The notes below the pieces were generated by a model. That model saw only the letters and a program-made list of their open reading frames with translations. It did not search any database and had not been told where the DNA came from. A program made the position numbers and the translations under genes. Shown here in pieces: positions 1 to 9,950 of a DNA stretch of 64,000 bases. Location of the stretch: assembly GCF_002705925.1 (NCBI RefSeq), contig NZ_NKRE01000001.1, forward strand, positions 4,743,764 through 4,807,763. The letters run 5' to 3'. Position 1 is the stretch's first letter. Every line of letters begins with the position of its first letter. The DNA is from Mycobacterium ostraviense. GTDB lineage: Bacteria > Actinomycetota > Actinomycetes > Mycobacteriales > Mycobacteriaceae.

Positions 1-1605
1 TCCGCGCTGGAATCGCATCCGGCGGTCTTGCTATTCTCCCACCGGTCTTATATCGACGGCGCGGTGATACCGGTGGCCATGCAGGACAACAGGTTACCGC
101 CGGTGCACATGTTCGGCGGCATCAACCTATCGTTCGGCGTGATGGGTCCGCTGATGCGCCGTTCGGGGATGATCTTCATCCGGCGCAATATCGGCGACGA
201 TCCGCTGTACAAGTATGTGCTCAAGGAATACGTCGGCTACGTCGTCGAGAAGCGCTTCAACCTGAGTTGGTCTATTGAAGGTACGCGGTCTCGCACTGGA
301 AAGATGTTGCCGCCCAAGCTGGGACTGATGAGCTATGTGGCCGACGCCTACCTTGACGGCCGCAGCGAAGACATTTTGCTGCAAGGGGTGTCGATCTGCT
401 TCGACCAGTTGCACGAGATCGCCGAATACGCCGCCTACGCGCGCGGTGCGGAGAAGACGCCTGAGGGTTTCAGCTGGCTCTACCGGTTTATCAAGGCGCA
501 GGGGGAGCGCAACTACGGCAAGATCTATGTCCGTTTCCCCGAAGCGGTTTCGATGCGACAGTATCTCGGCGAACCGAAGGGGACGCTAGCTCATGATCCG
601 GCCGCGAAACGGCTTGCGCTGCAGAAGATGACGTTTGAGGTGGCGTGGCGGATATTGCAGTCGACGCCGGTGACCGCGACCGGGTTGGTGTCTGCGTTGC
701 TGCTTACTACCCGCGGGACCGCGCTGACGCTCGATCAGCTGCACCACACCCTGCAGGATTCACTTGACTACTTGGAGCGCAAGCAGACCCCGATGTCGAC
801 AAGTACGCTGCGGTTGCGTTCGCGCGAAGGAGTGCGCGCAGCGGTCGATGCATTGTCCAACGGACACCCGGTCACCCGGGTGGACAGCGGCCGGGAACCG
901 GTGTGGTACATAGCGCCCGACGATGAACTCGCGGCGGCGTTCTATCGGAACTCGGTGATCCATGCTTTCTTGGAGACTTCGATCGTCGAATTGGCACTCG
1001 CCCATGCCCGGCATACCGACGGTGACCGCATGGCCGCTTTCTGGGTCCAGGCGATGCGGTTGCGCGATCTGCTGAAATTTGACTTCTACTTCGCCGACTC
1101 GGCAGCGTTTCGCGCCAACATCGCCGAAGAGATGGCCTGGCACCAAGATTGGGAGCGCCAAGTCGCAGCAGGCGCCGACGGGATCGACGCGATCCTTTAT
1201 GCCAAGCGGCCATTGATGTCGGATGCGATGTTGCGGGTGTTCTTCGAAGCGTATGAGATTGTCGCCGACGTGTTGCGTGACGCTCCTCCCGATATCGGGC
1301 AGAAGGAACTGACGGAGTTGGCGCTCGGAGTCGGCCGTCAGTACGTGGCCCAGTCACGGGTGCGCAGCAGCGAGCCGGTGTCGACGCTGCTGTTCGCCAC
1401 TGCGCGCCAGGTTGCCGCCGACCAGAACTTGATCGCGCCGGCTCCGGACCTGCTGGAACGCCGGATCGCTTTCCGGCGCGAACTGCGAAATATTCTGCGC
1501 GACTTCGACTACGTCGAGAAGGTTGCGCGCAACAAGTTCATCGCCCGCGAGTTCCAAGCGCGTCGGGGACACGCCGAAGAGAAGTCGTCGAGCACCGCCC
1601 AGTAG
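1..1605 (+). CDS. plsB2: Glycerol-3-phosphate acyltransferase PlsB2, 5'-truncated by window edge
   Basis: C-terminal 534 codons of a PlsB-type glycerol-3-phosphate acyltransferase. The frame is open from base 1, so the true start lies outside the window. The acyltransferase motifs are visible in order: HRSYID (the HX4D catalytic motif, about nt 40-57), GMIFIRR (about nt 166), EGTRSRTGK (about nt 280) and the following ILLQGVSICFDQ segment. A long helical C-terminal region follows, as in the family. The enzyme transfers an acyl group to the sn-1 position of glycerol-3-phosphate at the membrane, the first step of phospholipid and triglyceride synthesis. It ends with TAG at 1603-1605. The order plsB2 - ssb-like - ettA - gdh matches the H37Rv block at Rv2482c-Rv2476c, which supports the symbol. 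Confidence 0.95.
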   Translation, partial: SALESHPAVLLFSHRSYIDGAVIPVAMQDNRLPPVHMFGGINLSFGVMGPLMRRSGMIFIRRNIGDDPLYKYVLKEYVGYVVEKRFNLSWSIEGTRSRTGKMLPPKLGLMSYVADAYLDGRSEDILLQGVSICFDQLHEIAEYAAYARGAEKTPEGFSWLYRFIKAQGERNYGKIYVRFPEAVSMRQYLGEPKGTLAHDPAAKRLALQKMTFEVAWRILQSTPVTATGLVSALLLTTRGTALTLDQLHHTLQDSLDYLERKQTPMSTSTLRLRSREGVRAAVDALSNGHPVTRVDSGREPVWYIAPDDELAAAFYRNSVIHAFLETSIVELALAHARHTDGDRMAAFWVQAMRLRDLLKFDFYFADSAAFRANIAEEMAWHQDWERQVAAGADGIDAILYAKRPLMSDAMLRVFFEAYEIVADVLRDAPPDIGQKELTELALGVGRQYVAQSRVRSSEPVSTLLFATARQVAADQNLIAPAPDLLERRIAFRRELRNILRDFDYVEKVARNKFIAREFQARRGHAEEKSSSTAQ

Positions 1606-2753
1606 CTGGCGGGACGGCGGCGCCGGGCCCGGCACTGAATCCGCGGGCGCAGTCCCGCGTCGCGGCAGTCGCACCAGTTCGTCCCGCTTGGCTCAAATCA
1701 GTGCATACCGTGGGGGCCACGTCGCATTGGTCGCAACTGTCACATGTGTCCCTGCGTCGGTCGACTCGCGATGTGCCCCGGCTCACTCGGAAATTCATGG
1801 TGACCACGAATGCGGCTGGTCAACGATGTCTTCTTGCGCAGCCTTGGATGCCCGGCTCTGTTTTCGGCACACCTTGGCTCTTTTCGGCACGCCGATACCG
1901 CACCTTCGCTCAAACCGCTTGTGATGGCAGGCGTTCGGGGGATGTTTTACGTGCTCACCGAATCGGCGGTCATGCCGCCGCATCGAGTGTGCAGTGACGG
2001 CTTTGACTGTGTATGCAGGGCGGGAATGCCCACGATCGGCCGCCCTGACGGCACAGTCGGCGCCGCCAGCGCACAGTCGGCGCCTTCAGCCGCCGAGGCA
2101 ACCGCATCAGCACGCGATTTCCATCTCCCCACACCGGGGCCGCAGCCCCACGACCGCTCTGCGCGACAGTTTTAGGGCCGGCCGTGCCGTGAATGAGGTT
2201 GTCGCGCAGGTGGGTACGCCGAGCCTCTGCCTCCGACAGAGGCCAGTGTTGCGGACGTGGCTATACAGCGATATGGACCGGAAGGCCCAACCAGCACAGC
2301 GCCCCGGGCCACCTGGAAGGCCCAACGGCGTGTTCTGGCTCTCGGTTCAGTGCACAATATTCGGCGCATCAGCAAGCGAATCCGCGATCAACGGACTGCA
2401 GCGACCCGGGTGCTGCGAATCGTGAGCTAACTCGGGTCGCAGCTGTCCCACTGTTTGTGATTGGCTCCGGTACGCGTCTTGCCCGGCAAACAGCGACAAG
2501 TCAACGTGCACAACGGAATTACCGCTAATCGTCGGGCACGACTCATTGCGGGGCCGGTGGCGAGCGGGTGACTGGTGGGCAGTCGGGCCATGGCGATAGC
2601 GGGGCTGTTATCCCCAGTTATCCCCAGTCCCGACCTTTTCCACTGGCCTACCTCGCCCGGGGCCCCCCGGGGGCCCGTTTGTCACTGACTTGTCGGTGAC
2701 CCGGGGCTCAATGGGCATCAGCACGAGCACCACCTCGCACGAATGGGAAAGGA
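1606..2753. other. 1.15 kb intergenic gap without a recognisable gene
   Basis: No open frame here has a convincing protein. The short frames overlap one another on both strands, are Arg/Pro/Ser rich and lack good ribosome binding sites. Visible structure: a 14-bp direct repeat gcacagtcggcgcc at 2051-2064 and 2071-2084, two tandem TTATCCCCAG copies at 2608-2627, and a C/G-rich near-palindrome at about 2661-2677. In H37Rv this interval holds IS6110 and a hypothetical gene (from memory). No transposase remnant is seen here. Confidence 0.6.
2608..2627 (+). promoter_or_regulatory. Two tandem DnaA-box-like decamers upstream of ssb paralogue
   Basis: TTATCCCCAG occurs twice in direct succession. 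Each copy differs from the DnaA box form TTATCCACA at one base. The pair lies about 140 bp before the ssb-like start and 10 bp apart, so both copies face the same side of the helix. A DnaA or other regulatory role is only an inference. Confidence 0.3.
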
Positions 2754-2765
2754 ATGTGGAGTCAC

Positions 2766-3281
2766 ATGTTTGAAACGCAGCTGACCGTCGTCGGTCACAT
2801 CGTCAACGACCCTCAGCGCCGGAAGGTTGGCGACCAAGATGTCGTCAAGTTCCGGGTAGCCAGCAATTCACGCCGACGGACCAGCGACGGCGGTTGGGAG
2901 CCGGGCAACTCGCTGTTCATCACCGTCAACTGCTGGGGCAGGCTGGTCAGCGGCGTAGGCGCGGCGCTGGGCAAGGGCGCGCCGGTGATCGTGGTGGGCC
3001 ACGTGTACACCAGCGAGTACGAGGATCGCGACGGCAATCGCCGGTCCTCGTTGGAGATGCGGGCGACGTCGGTCGGGCCAGACCTCTCGCGGGTTTTCGT
3101 GCGGATCGAGAAGCCCAGCTACACTGGCCCGAGTTCCGAGAACGCTCCGGCAGCCGGAATGACAGGGCAGTCCGGGATCGTCGTGAGCGACGACTACCTC
3201 GCGGCCCGGGTTGATCCCGTCCCGGACGCGGCTGCCGCCGAGAACGCCGCCGACCACACCGCGCTACCGCTGTCGGCTTGA
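2766..3281 (+). CDS. Single-stranded DNA-binding protein paralogue (SsbB type)
   Basis: 171-residue protein with an N-terminal OB fold (about residues 1-110) typical of SSB: an N-terminal strand (LTVVGHIVNDP), VVKFRVASNSRR, FITVNCWGRL, VIVVGHVYTSEYEDRDGNRRSSLEM. The tail is short and polar. It lacks the acidic DDDIPF-type tip of the main replicative SSB, which points to the second mycobacterial SSB (Rv2478c-like). This is expected to bind ssDNA in recombination or stress rather than recruit replication partners. I prefer ATG 2766, which has GGAG at 2758-2761 in front. An ATG at 2754 adds four residues but abuts its Shine-Dalgarno. It precedes ettA by 77 bp on the same strand. Confidence 0.88.
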   Translation: MFETQLTVVGHIVNDPQRRKVGDQDVVKFRVASNSRRRTSDGGWEPGNSLFITVNCWGRLVSGVGAALGKGAPVIVVGHVYTSEYEDRDGNRRSSLEMRATSVGPDLSRVFVRIEKPSYTGPSSENAPAAGMTGQSGIVVSDDYLAARVDPVPDAAAAENAADHTALPLSA

Positions 3282-3358
3282 TGCCGGTAGGCGGTGCCTA
3301 GGATGGTCGGCGGGATAACCCGGATAACCCGGCAAGACCAGAAAGGCAATACCGCGGC

Positions 3359-5035
3359 ATGGCTGAGTTCATCTACACGATGAAAAAGGTCCGCAAGGCG
3401 CACGGCGACAAGGTGGTCCTCGACGACGTCACGTTGAGTTTCTACCCCGGCGCCAAGATCGGTGTGGTCGGCCCGAACGGGGCCGGTAAGTCGAGCGTCT
3501 TGCGGATCATGGCCGGTCTGGACAAGCCGAACAATGGTGACGCTTTCCTGGCTACCGGGGCCACCGTCGGCATCCTGCAACAGGAGCCGCCGCTGAATGA
3601 CGAGAAGACAGTTCGGGGCAACGTTGAAGAGGGCTTGGGGGACATCAAGGTCAAGCTCGATCGATTCAACGAGGTCGCCGAATTGATGGCTACCGACTAC
3701 TCCGACGAGTTGATGGAGGAGATGGGCCGACTCCAGGAGGTATTGGACCACGCCGACGCGTGGGACCTGGATTCGCAACTGGAGCAGGCCATGGACGCCC
3801 TGCGCTGCCCGCCACCCGACGAGCCGGTGACCAACCTGTCCGGAGGTGAACGGCGCCGCGTCGCGTTGTGCAAGCTATTGCTGTCAAAGCCCGACTTGTT
3901 GTTGCTCGACGAGCCCACCAACCACCTGGACGCAGAAAGCGTGCAGTGGCTCGAACAGCATCTCGCCGTCTATCCCGGCGCTATTTTGGCCGTCACTCAC
4001 GACCGCTACTTCCTGGACAACGTCGCCCAATGGATCCTGGAACTGGATCGGGGCCGTGCCTACCCCTACGAAGGCAACTACTCGACCTACCTCGAGAAGA
4101 AGGCCGAGCGGATCGCGGTGCAGGGCCGCAAGGACGCCAAACTGCAAAAGCGTCTGCAAGACGAGCTGGCCTGGGTCCGCTCCGGCGCCAAGGCGCGCCA
4201 GGCCAAGAGCAAGGCGCGCCTGCAGCGCTACGAGGAGATGGCCGCCGAGGCGGAGAAAACCCGCAAGCTCGACTTCGAAGAGATTCAGATCCCGGTGGGA
4301 CCGCGACTGGGCAGCGTGGTCGTCGAGGTCGATCATCTCGACAAGGGCTATGGCGGACGCACGCTGATCAAGGACCTGTCCTTCACTTTGCCGCGCAACG
4401 GCATCGTCGGCGTCATCGGTCCCAACGGCGTCGGCAAGACCACCCTGTTCAAGACCATCGTCGGGCTCGAAGAACCGGACAGCGGCACTGTCAAGATCGG
4501 CGAAACCGTCAAGCTGAGCTACGTCGACCAGGCCCGGGCCGGCATCGATCCGAAGAAGACCGTGTGGGAGGTCGTGTCCGACGGCCTGGATTACATAGAG
4601 GTCGGTCAAAACGAGATTCCGTCGCGAGCCTATGTGTCGGCGTTCGGGTTCAAGGGCCCGGATCAGCAGAAGCCGGCCGGGGTGCTTTCGGGTGGCGAAC
4701 GCAACCGGCTCAATCTTGCGCTGACCCTCAAGCAGGGCGGCAACCTGATCCTGTTGGATGAGCCGACCAATGACCTCGACGTCGAGACCCTGAGCTCTTT
4801 GGAGAACGCCCTGGTGAACTTCCCCGGCTGTGCTGTGGTGATCTCGCACGATCGCTGGTTCCTCGACCGCACCTGCACGCACATCCTGGCGTGGGAAGGT
4901 GATGCCGACAACGAGGCCAAGTGGTTCTGGTTTGAGGGAAACTTCGGCGCCTACGAGGAAAACAAGGTGGAACGGCTCGGTGTCGAAGCTGCGCGTCCAC
5001 ACCGAGTTACCCATCGGAGGCTGACGCGCGACTAG
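3359..5035 (+). CDS. ettA: Energy-dependent translational throttle ATPase EttA (ABC-F)
   Basis: 558 residues, the normal EttA length. Two ABC ATPase domains in one chain without membrane segments. Walker A GPNGAGKS starts near residue 38 and GPNGVGKT near 354. Both halves have LSGGE signatures and LDEPTNHLD / LDEPTNDLD Walker B regions. The charged arm and linker between the domains (ARQAKSKARLQRYEEM) is characteristic. ABC-F EttA binds the ribosomal E site and gates entry into elongation according to ATP/ADP. The orthologue in M. tuberculosis is Rv2477c. It ends 103 bp before gdh, with a hairpin between them at 5047-5070. Confidence 0.95.
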   Translation: MAEFIYTMKKVRKAHGDKVVLDDVTLSFYPGAKIGVVGPNGAGKSSVLRIMAGLDKPNNGDAFLATGATVGILQQEPPLNDEKTVRGNVEEGLGDIKVKLDRFNEVAELMATDYSDELMEEMGRLQEVLDHADAWDLDSQLEQAMDALRCPPPDEPVTNLSGGERRRVALCKLLLSKPDLLLLDEPTNHLDAESVQWLEQHLAVYPGAILAVTHDRYFLDNVAQWILELDRGRAYPYEGNYSTYLEKKAERIAVQGRKDAKLQKRLQDELAWVRSGAKARQAKSKARLQRYEEMAAEAEKTRKLDFEEIQIPVGPRLGSVVVEVDHLDKGYGGRTLIKDLSFTLPRNGIVGVIGPNGVGKTTLFKTIVGLEEPDSGTVKIGETVKLSYVDQARAGIDPKKTVWEVVSDGLDYIEVGQNEIPSRAYVSAFGFKGPDQQKPAGVLSGGERNRLNLALTLKQGGNLILLDEPTNDLDVETLSSLENALVNFPGCAVVISHDRWFLDRTCTHILAWEGDADNEAKWFWFEGNFGAYEENKVERLGVEAARPHRVTHRRLTRD

Positions 5036-5046
5036 TGTCAGGTCTG

Positions 5047-5070
5047 CCGGCCCCACGACGATGCGGCCGG
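5047..5070 (+). terminator. GC-rich hairpin after ettA
   Basis: CCGGCC (5047-5052) pairs with GGCCGG (5065-5070) across a 12-nt loop, just after the ettA stop. There is no U tract, which is common in mycobacteria. It could attenuate transcription between ettA and gdh. Confidence 0.3.
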
Positions 5071-5138
5071 TACGGCTGTTGAGGAGTGGGGCCAATCGAA
5101 CAGCGCGCGGTATCGGTGGCGAGTTGGGAGCAGTCGGT

Positions 5139-8100
5139 ATGACGAGCGATCCCGAAGTTAAGCAGGATGTCGGGGCGTGGACAACGTTCACCCGGCCGGC
5201 TGACGTCCCTGACTGGATCTCGCAGGCCTATCTGGATAGCTACCGCGGCCAATCGGACGACGAGTCGCAGACCCCCGGCTCGCTGCTGACGCCGCGCATG
5301 TTGGGTGCGCACTATCGGCTCGGTCAGCACCGCGCGGCCGGTGAGAGTTGTGTCGCGGTGTACCACGCGGACGATCCGGCGGGGTTCGGGCCGGCGCTGC
5401 AGGTGGTCGCCGAGCACGGCAGCATGCTGATGGATTCGGTGACGGTGCTGCTGCACCGGCTCGGGGTGGACTACACCGCCATCATGACGCCGGTGTTCGA
5501 TGTGCGCCGCAGCCCCGCCGGTGAGCTGTTGCGCATCGAACCCAAAGCGGCCGGCACGTCACCGTATACCGGCGAGGCCTGGATTTTCGTTCAGCTCGCG
5601 CCCTCGGTGGACCGCAACGCCCTGACCGAAGTCGAACGGCTGTTACCGAGGGTCTTGGCCGACGTCCAGCGGGTCGCGACGGATGCGGCGGCGATGATCG
5701 CCACCCTGAGCGAATTGGCCGCGGCAGTTGACACTGATCCCGAAGGCCACTATGCAGCGCCTGACCGTCAGGAGGTCGCGGCGTTGCTGCGCTGGCTGGG
5801 CAATGGCAACTTTCTGCTGCTGGGCTACCAGCCCTGCCGGGTCGACGACGGGATGGTCATCGGCGACGGGTCCAGCGGCCTCGGCGTCCTGCGGGCGCGG
5901 GCAGGCATCCGGCCCCGGCTGACCGACGAAACCAAAATGCTGGTCTTGGCCCAGGCACGTGTCGGCAGCTACCTGCGTTACGGCGCTTACCCGTATGCCA
6001 TCGCGGTGCGCGAGTACGTCGGGAATGGCAGCGTAATCGAACATCGCTTCGTCGGGCTCTTCACGGTCGCCGCCATGAACGCCGATGTCCTGGAAATCCC
6101 GGCGATTTCGCGCCGGGTTCGGGAGGCGCTCGAGTTGGCCGGCAGCGACCCCAGCCACCCGGGTCAGCTGTTGCTCGATGTCATCCAGACCGTCCCGCGC
6201 CCCGAGCTTTTCACCCTGAGCGCCGAGCGGCTGTTGGAGATGGCCAAAGCCGTGGTGGATCTTGGATCACAGCGACGCGCTTTGTTGTTCCTGCGGGTGG
6301 ATCGGCTGCAGTTCTTCGTCTCGTGCCTGGTCTACGTGCCCCGGGACCGTTACACCACCGCGGTGCGCTTGCAGATCGAGGACATCCTGGTCCGCGAGTT
6401 CGGCGGGACGCGACTGGAATTCACCGCTCGCGTCAGTGAATCGCCTTGGGCGCTCATGCATTTCATGGTCCGACTGCCCGAAGATTCGCCCCCGGGCTCG
6501 GTCGATGTCTCCGAGGCCAACCGCCTGCGGATCCAGGCGTTGCTGAGCGAGGCCGCGCGAACCTGGGCCGACCGCCTGATCAGCGCCGCGGCAGACGGCT
6601 CCGTCAGCCACAACGACGCCGAGCATTACGCGGCGGCCTTCTCCGAGGCCTACAAACAGGCGGTCAGTCCGGCCGATGCCATCGACCACATCGCCATCAT
6701 CAACAAGCTGACCGACGACTCGGTCAAGTTGGTGTTCTCCGACAGCGACGAACAGGGTCACGGCCAGCTGACCTGGTTCTTGGGCGGCTGCACCGCATCG
6801 CTTAGCGAGTTGCTGCCCATGCTGCAGTGCATGGGTGTCGAGGTCCTCGAAGAGCGGCCGTTCACCGTGACCCGTCCCGACGGACTGCCGGTCTGGATTT
6901 ATCAGTTCAAGATCTCGCTGCATCGCGCCATCCCGAAGGCCACCAACGCCGCCGAGCGGGACGCGGCCGCGCAACGGTTCGCCGATGCCGTCACCGCCAT
7001 CTGGCAGGGCAGGATCGAGATCGACCGGTTCAACGAACTGGTGATGCGCGCAGGGCTGACCTGGCGGCAAGTTGTCGTGTTGCGCGCTTACGCCAAGTAC
7101 TTGCGGCAGGCAGGCTTCCCCTACAGCCAGTCCTATATCGAATCGGTGCTCAACGAGCATGCCTGGACCGCGCGCTCGCTGGTGACTCTGTTCGAGGCAA
7201 TGTTCGATCCCAGGCCGGCGGGCTCGCGGCGCGATGCCCAAGCGGCCGCGGCCGCCGTCGCCGCCGACATCGACGCAGTGGTGGGTCTGGACACCGACCG
7301 CATCCTGCGTGCCTTCGCCTCGCTGGTTCAGGCCACATTGCGGACCAATTACTTTGTGACACGCGAGGGTTCGGCCCGAAGCCGCAATGTGCTGGCGGTC
7401 AAGCTGGACGCGCAGTTGGTCGACGAGCTGCCGCTGCCGCGTCCCAAGTTCGAAATCTTCGTGTACTCGCCGCGGGTGGAAGGCGTGCACCTGCGGTTCG
7501 GTCCGGTCGCACGCGGCGGCCTGCGCTGGTCGGATCGCCGCGACGACTTCCGCACCGAGATCCTGGGCCTGGTCAAGGCGCAGGCGGTGAAGAACGCCGT
7601 CATCGTGCCGGTCGGCGCCAAGGGCGGATTCGTCCTCAAGCGGCCGCCGCTGCCCACCGGCGACGCGGCCGCCGACCGCGATGCCACCCGCGCCGAGGGT
7701 GTGGCGTGCTACCAGCTGTTCATTTCCGGATTGCTCGACGTCACCGACAACGTCGACCACGCGACCGGAAAAGTCAGCCCACCGCCGGAGGTGGTGCGCC
7801 GCGACGGCGACGACGCCTACCTGGTGGTGGCCGCCGACAAAGGCACCGCCACGTTCTCCGACATCGCCAACGACGTCGCCAAGTCCTACGGGTTCTGGTT
7901 GGGCGACGCGTTCGCGTCCGGCGGATCGGTGGGCTACGACCACAAGGCCATGGGCATCACCGCCCGGGGTACCTGGGAGGCTGTCAAGAGACACTTCCGC
8001 GAAATCGGGGTCGACACGCAGACCGAGGATTTCACCGTCGTCGGCGTCGGCGACATGAGCGGCGACGTGTTCGGCAACGGCATGCTGCTCAGCAAGCACA

Positions 8101-9950
8101 TCAGGCTGGTGGCGGCCTTCGATCACCGGCACATCTTCCTCGACCCGGATCCGGACGCCACCGCCTCCTGGGCGGAACGGCGGCGGATGTTCAAGCTGCC
8201 CCGATCAAGCTGGGACGACTACGAAAGGTCGCTGATCAGCGAGGGTGGCGGCGTCTACAGCCGCGTGCAGAAGGCCATTCCGATCAGCCCGCAGGTCCGT
8301 GCCGCGCTCGGCATCGACACCGACGTCACCGAGATGTCCCCGCCCAACCTGATCCGCGCGATTCTGCAGGCGCCGGTCGACCTGCTGTTCAACGGCGGCA
8401 TCGGCACCTACATCAAGGCCGAGTCGGAATCGGACTCCGATGTCGGCGATCGGGCCAATGACCCGGTGCGAGTCAACGCCAACCAGGTGCGGGCCAAGGT
8501 GATCGGCGAAGGCGGCAACCTGGGGGTGACGGCGCTGGGACGCGTCGAATTCGATCTGTCGGGCGGCCGGATCAACACCGACGCGATGGACAACTCCGCC
8601 GGCGTGGACTGCTCCGACCATGAGGTCAATATCAAGATCCTGATCGACTCGCTGGTCACTGCGGGCAAGGTCAAAGCCGACGAACGCAAACAGCTGCTGG
8701 AGTCGATGACCGACGAGGTGGCTCGGCTGGTGCTCACCGACAACGAGGATCAGAACGACCTGATGGGTACCAGCCGCGCCAACGCGGCCAGCCTGTTGCC
8801 GGTGCACGCCGACCAGATCAGGCACTTGGTGGCCGAGCGGGGACTCAACCGGGAATTGGAGGCGCTGCCGTCGGAGAAAGAGATTGCGCGGCGGGCCGAG
8901 GCGGGCATCGGGCTGACCTCGCCCGAGTTGGCGACGTTGATGGCACACGTCAAGTTGGCGCTCAAAGAGGAGGTGCTGACCACCGAGCTGCCCGATCAGG
9001 ACGTGTTCGCGTCCCGATTGCCCGATTATTTTCCGCGGCCGTTACGGGAACGGTTCACCTCGGAGATCCGCTCGCACCAGCTGCGTCGCGAGATCGTCAC
9101 CACGATGCTGATCAACGACCTGGTGGACAACGCCGGTATCAGCTACGCCTTCCGGCTCGCCGAGGATGTCGGCGTAACTCCGATCGACGCCGTGCGTACC
9201 TACGTCGCCATCGACGCCATCTTCGGGGTGAACCATCTCTGGCGGCGCATCCGCGCGGCGAATTTGCCGGTCGCACTGTCGGACCGGCTGACGCTTGATA
9301 CCCGTCGGCTGATCGACCGGGCGGGACGCTGGCTGCTCAATTATCGTCCGCAGCCGCTGGCGGTCGGCGCTGAGATCAACCGCTTCGCCGCGAAGGTCAA
9401 GGCCATGACGCCGCGCATGTCGGAGTGGTTGCGCGGTGACGACAAAGCCATCGTCGAGAAGGAAGCGGCTGAGTTCACGACTCAAGGCGCGCCCCACGAC
9501 TTGGCCTACCGGGTCGCGGTGGGCCTGTACCGCTACAGTTTGCTCGACATCATCGACATCGCCGACATCATCGAGATCGACACGGCTGAAGTCGCCGACA
9601 CCTACTTTGCCCTGATGGACCGGTTGGGCACCGACGGGCTGTTGACCGCGGTCTCCGAGCTTCCCCGCAACGATCGCTGGCAAGCGTTGGCGCGGTTGGC
9701 GATCCGCGACGACATCTATGCCTCGCTGCGGGCATTGTGTTTCGACGTACTGGCCGTCGGCGAACCCGACGAAAGCGGGGAGCAGAAGATCGCCGAGTGG
9801 GAGCACATCAGCGCATCCCGGGTCGAGCGGGCTCGCCGCACGCTCAACGAAATTCGGGAATGCGGCGCGAAAGACCTTGCGACGCTGTCGGTGGCGGCAC
9901 GCCAAATCCGCCGGATGACCCGCACCAGCGGGCGCGGGGCGTCCGCATGA
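5139..9950 (+). CDS. gdh: NAD-specific glutamate dehydrogenase, large (L_180-type) enzyme
   Basis: 1603 residues from ATG 5139, close to the roughly 1600-residue class of NAD-GDH. The catalytic core follows a long N-terminal regulatory region with ACT-like segments. The core begins near residue 790 with GPVARGGLRWSDRRDDFRTE and VKNAVIVPVGAKGGFV, then VVGVGDMSGDVFGNGML (about residue 966), FNGGIGTYIKA and GEGGNLG. It converts glutamate to 2-oxoglutarate and ammonium with NAD. In mycobacteria the FHA protein GarA controls it. The start MTSDPEVKQDVGAWTTFT aligns with the mycobacterial start, while an in-frame GTG/TTG extension upstream has no ribosome binding site. The stop overlaps the next start (ATGA at 9947-9950), giving translational coupling. 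Confidence 0.96.
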   Translation: MTSDPEVKQDVGAWTTFTRPADVPDWISQAYLDSYRGQSDDESQTPGSLLTPRMLGAHYRLGQHRAAGESCVAVYHADDPAGFGPALQVVAEHGSMLMDSVTVLLHRLGVDYTAIMTPVFDVRRSPAGELLRIEPKAAGTSPYTGEAWIFVQLAPSVDRNALTEVERLLPRVLADVQRVATDAAAMIATLSELAAAVDTDPEGHYAAPDRQEVAALLRWLGNGNFLLLGYQPCRVDDGMVIGDGSSGLGVLRARAGIRPRLTDETKMLVLAQARVGSYLRYGAYPYAIAVREYVGNGSVIEHRFVGLFTVAAMNADVLEIPAISRRVREALELAGSDPSHPGQLLLDVIQTVPRPELFTLSAERLLEMAKAVVDLGSQRRALLFLRVDRLQFFVSCLVYVPRDRYTTAVRLQIEDILVREFGGTRLEFTARVSESPWALMHFMVRLPEDSPPGSVDVSEANRLRIQALLSEAARTWADRLISAAADGSVSHNDAEHYAAAFSEAYKQAVSPADAIDHIAIINKLTDDSVKLVFSDSDEQGHGQLTWFLGGCTASLSELLPMLQCMGVEVLEERPFTVTRPDGLPVWIYQFKISLHRAIPKATNAAERDAAAQRFADAVTAIWQGRIEIDRFNELVMRAGLTWRQVVVLRAYAKYLRQAGFPYSQSYIESVLNEHAWTARSLVTLFEAMFDPRPAGSRRDAQAAAAAVAADIDAVVGLDTDRILRAFASLVQATLRTNYFVTREGSARSRNVLAVKLDAQLVDELPLPRPKFEIFVYSPRVEGVHLRFGPVARGGLRWSDRRDDFRTEILGLVKAQAVKNAVIVPVGAKGGFVLKRPPLPTGDAAADRDATRAEGVACYQLFISGLLDVTDNVDHATGKVSPPPEVVRRDGDDAYLVVAADKGTATFSDIANDVAKSYGFWLGDAFASGGSVGYDHKAMGITARGTWEAVKRHFREIGVDTQTEDFTVVGVGDMSGDVFGNGMLLSKHIRLVAAFDHRHIFLDPDPDATASWAERRRMFKLPRSSWDDYERSLISEGGGVYSRVQKAIPISPQVRAALGIDTDVTEMSPPNLIRAILQAPVDLLFNGGIGTYIKAESESDSDVGDRANDPVRVNANQVRAKVIGEGGNLGVTALGRVEFDLSGGRINTDAMDNSAGVDCSDHEVNIKILIDSLVTAGKVKADERKQLLESMTDEVARLVLTDNEDQNDLMGTSRANAASLLPVHADQIRHLVAERGLNRELEALPSEKEIARRAEAGIGLTSPELATLMAHVKLALKEEVLTTELPDQDVFASRLPDYFPRPLRERFTSEIRSHQLRREIVTTMLINDLVDNAGISYAFRLAEDVGVTPIDAVRTYVAIDAIFGVNHLWRRIRAANLPVALSDRLTLDTRRLIDRAGRWLLNYRPQPLAVGAEINRFAAKVKAMTPRMSEWLRGDDKAIVEKEAAEFTTQGAPHDLAYRVAVGLYRYSLLDIIDIADIIEIDTAEVADTYFALMDRLGTDGLLTAVSELPRNDRWQALARLAIRDDIYASLRALCFDVLAVGEPDESGEQKIAEWEHISASRVERARRTLNEIRECGAKDLATLSVAARQIRRMTRTSGRGASA

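Noticed and set aside
1810..2425. Overlapping 121- and 143-codon frames after plsB2
   Set aside because: No ribosome binding site, Arg/Pro/Ser-rich shadows of each other, no similarity recognised.
2661..2677. C/G-rich near-palindrome as a plsB2 terminator
   Set aside because: It is more than 1 kb after the plsB2 stop and imperfect; more likely a simple G/C run before ssb.
3884..5191. 435-codon open frame antisense to ettA
   Set aside because: Overlaps an unambiguous ABC-F gene and has shadow composition.
6267..8132. 621-codon open frame antisense to gdh
   Set aside because: It mirrors the codon bias of gdh in a high-GC genome. The translation is His/Gln/Gly/Val mixed with no family signature, while the sense strand is a clear glutamate dehydrogenase.
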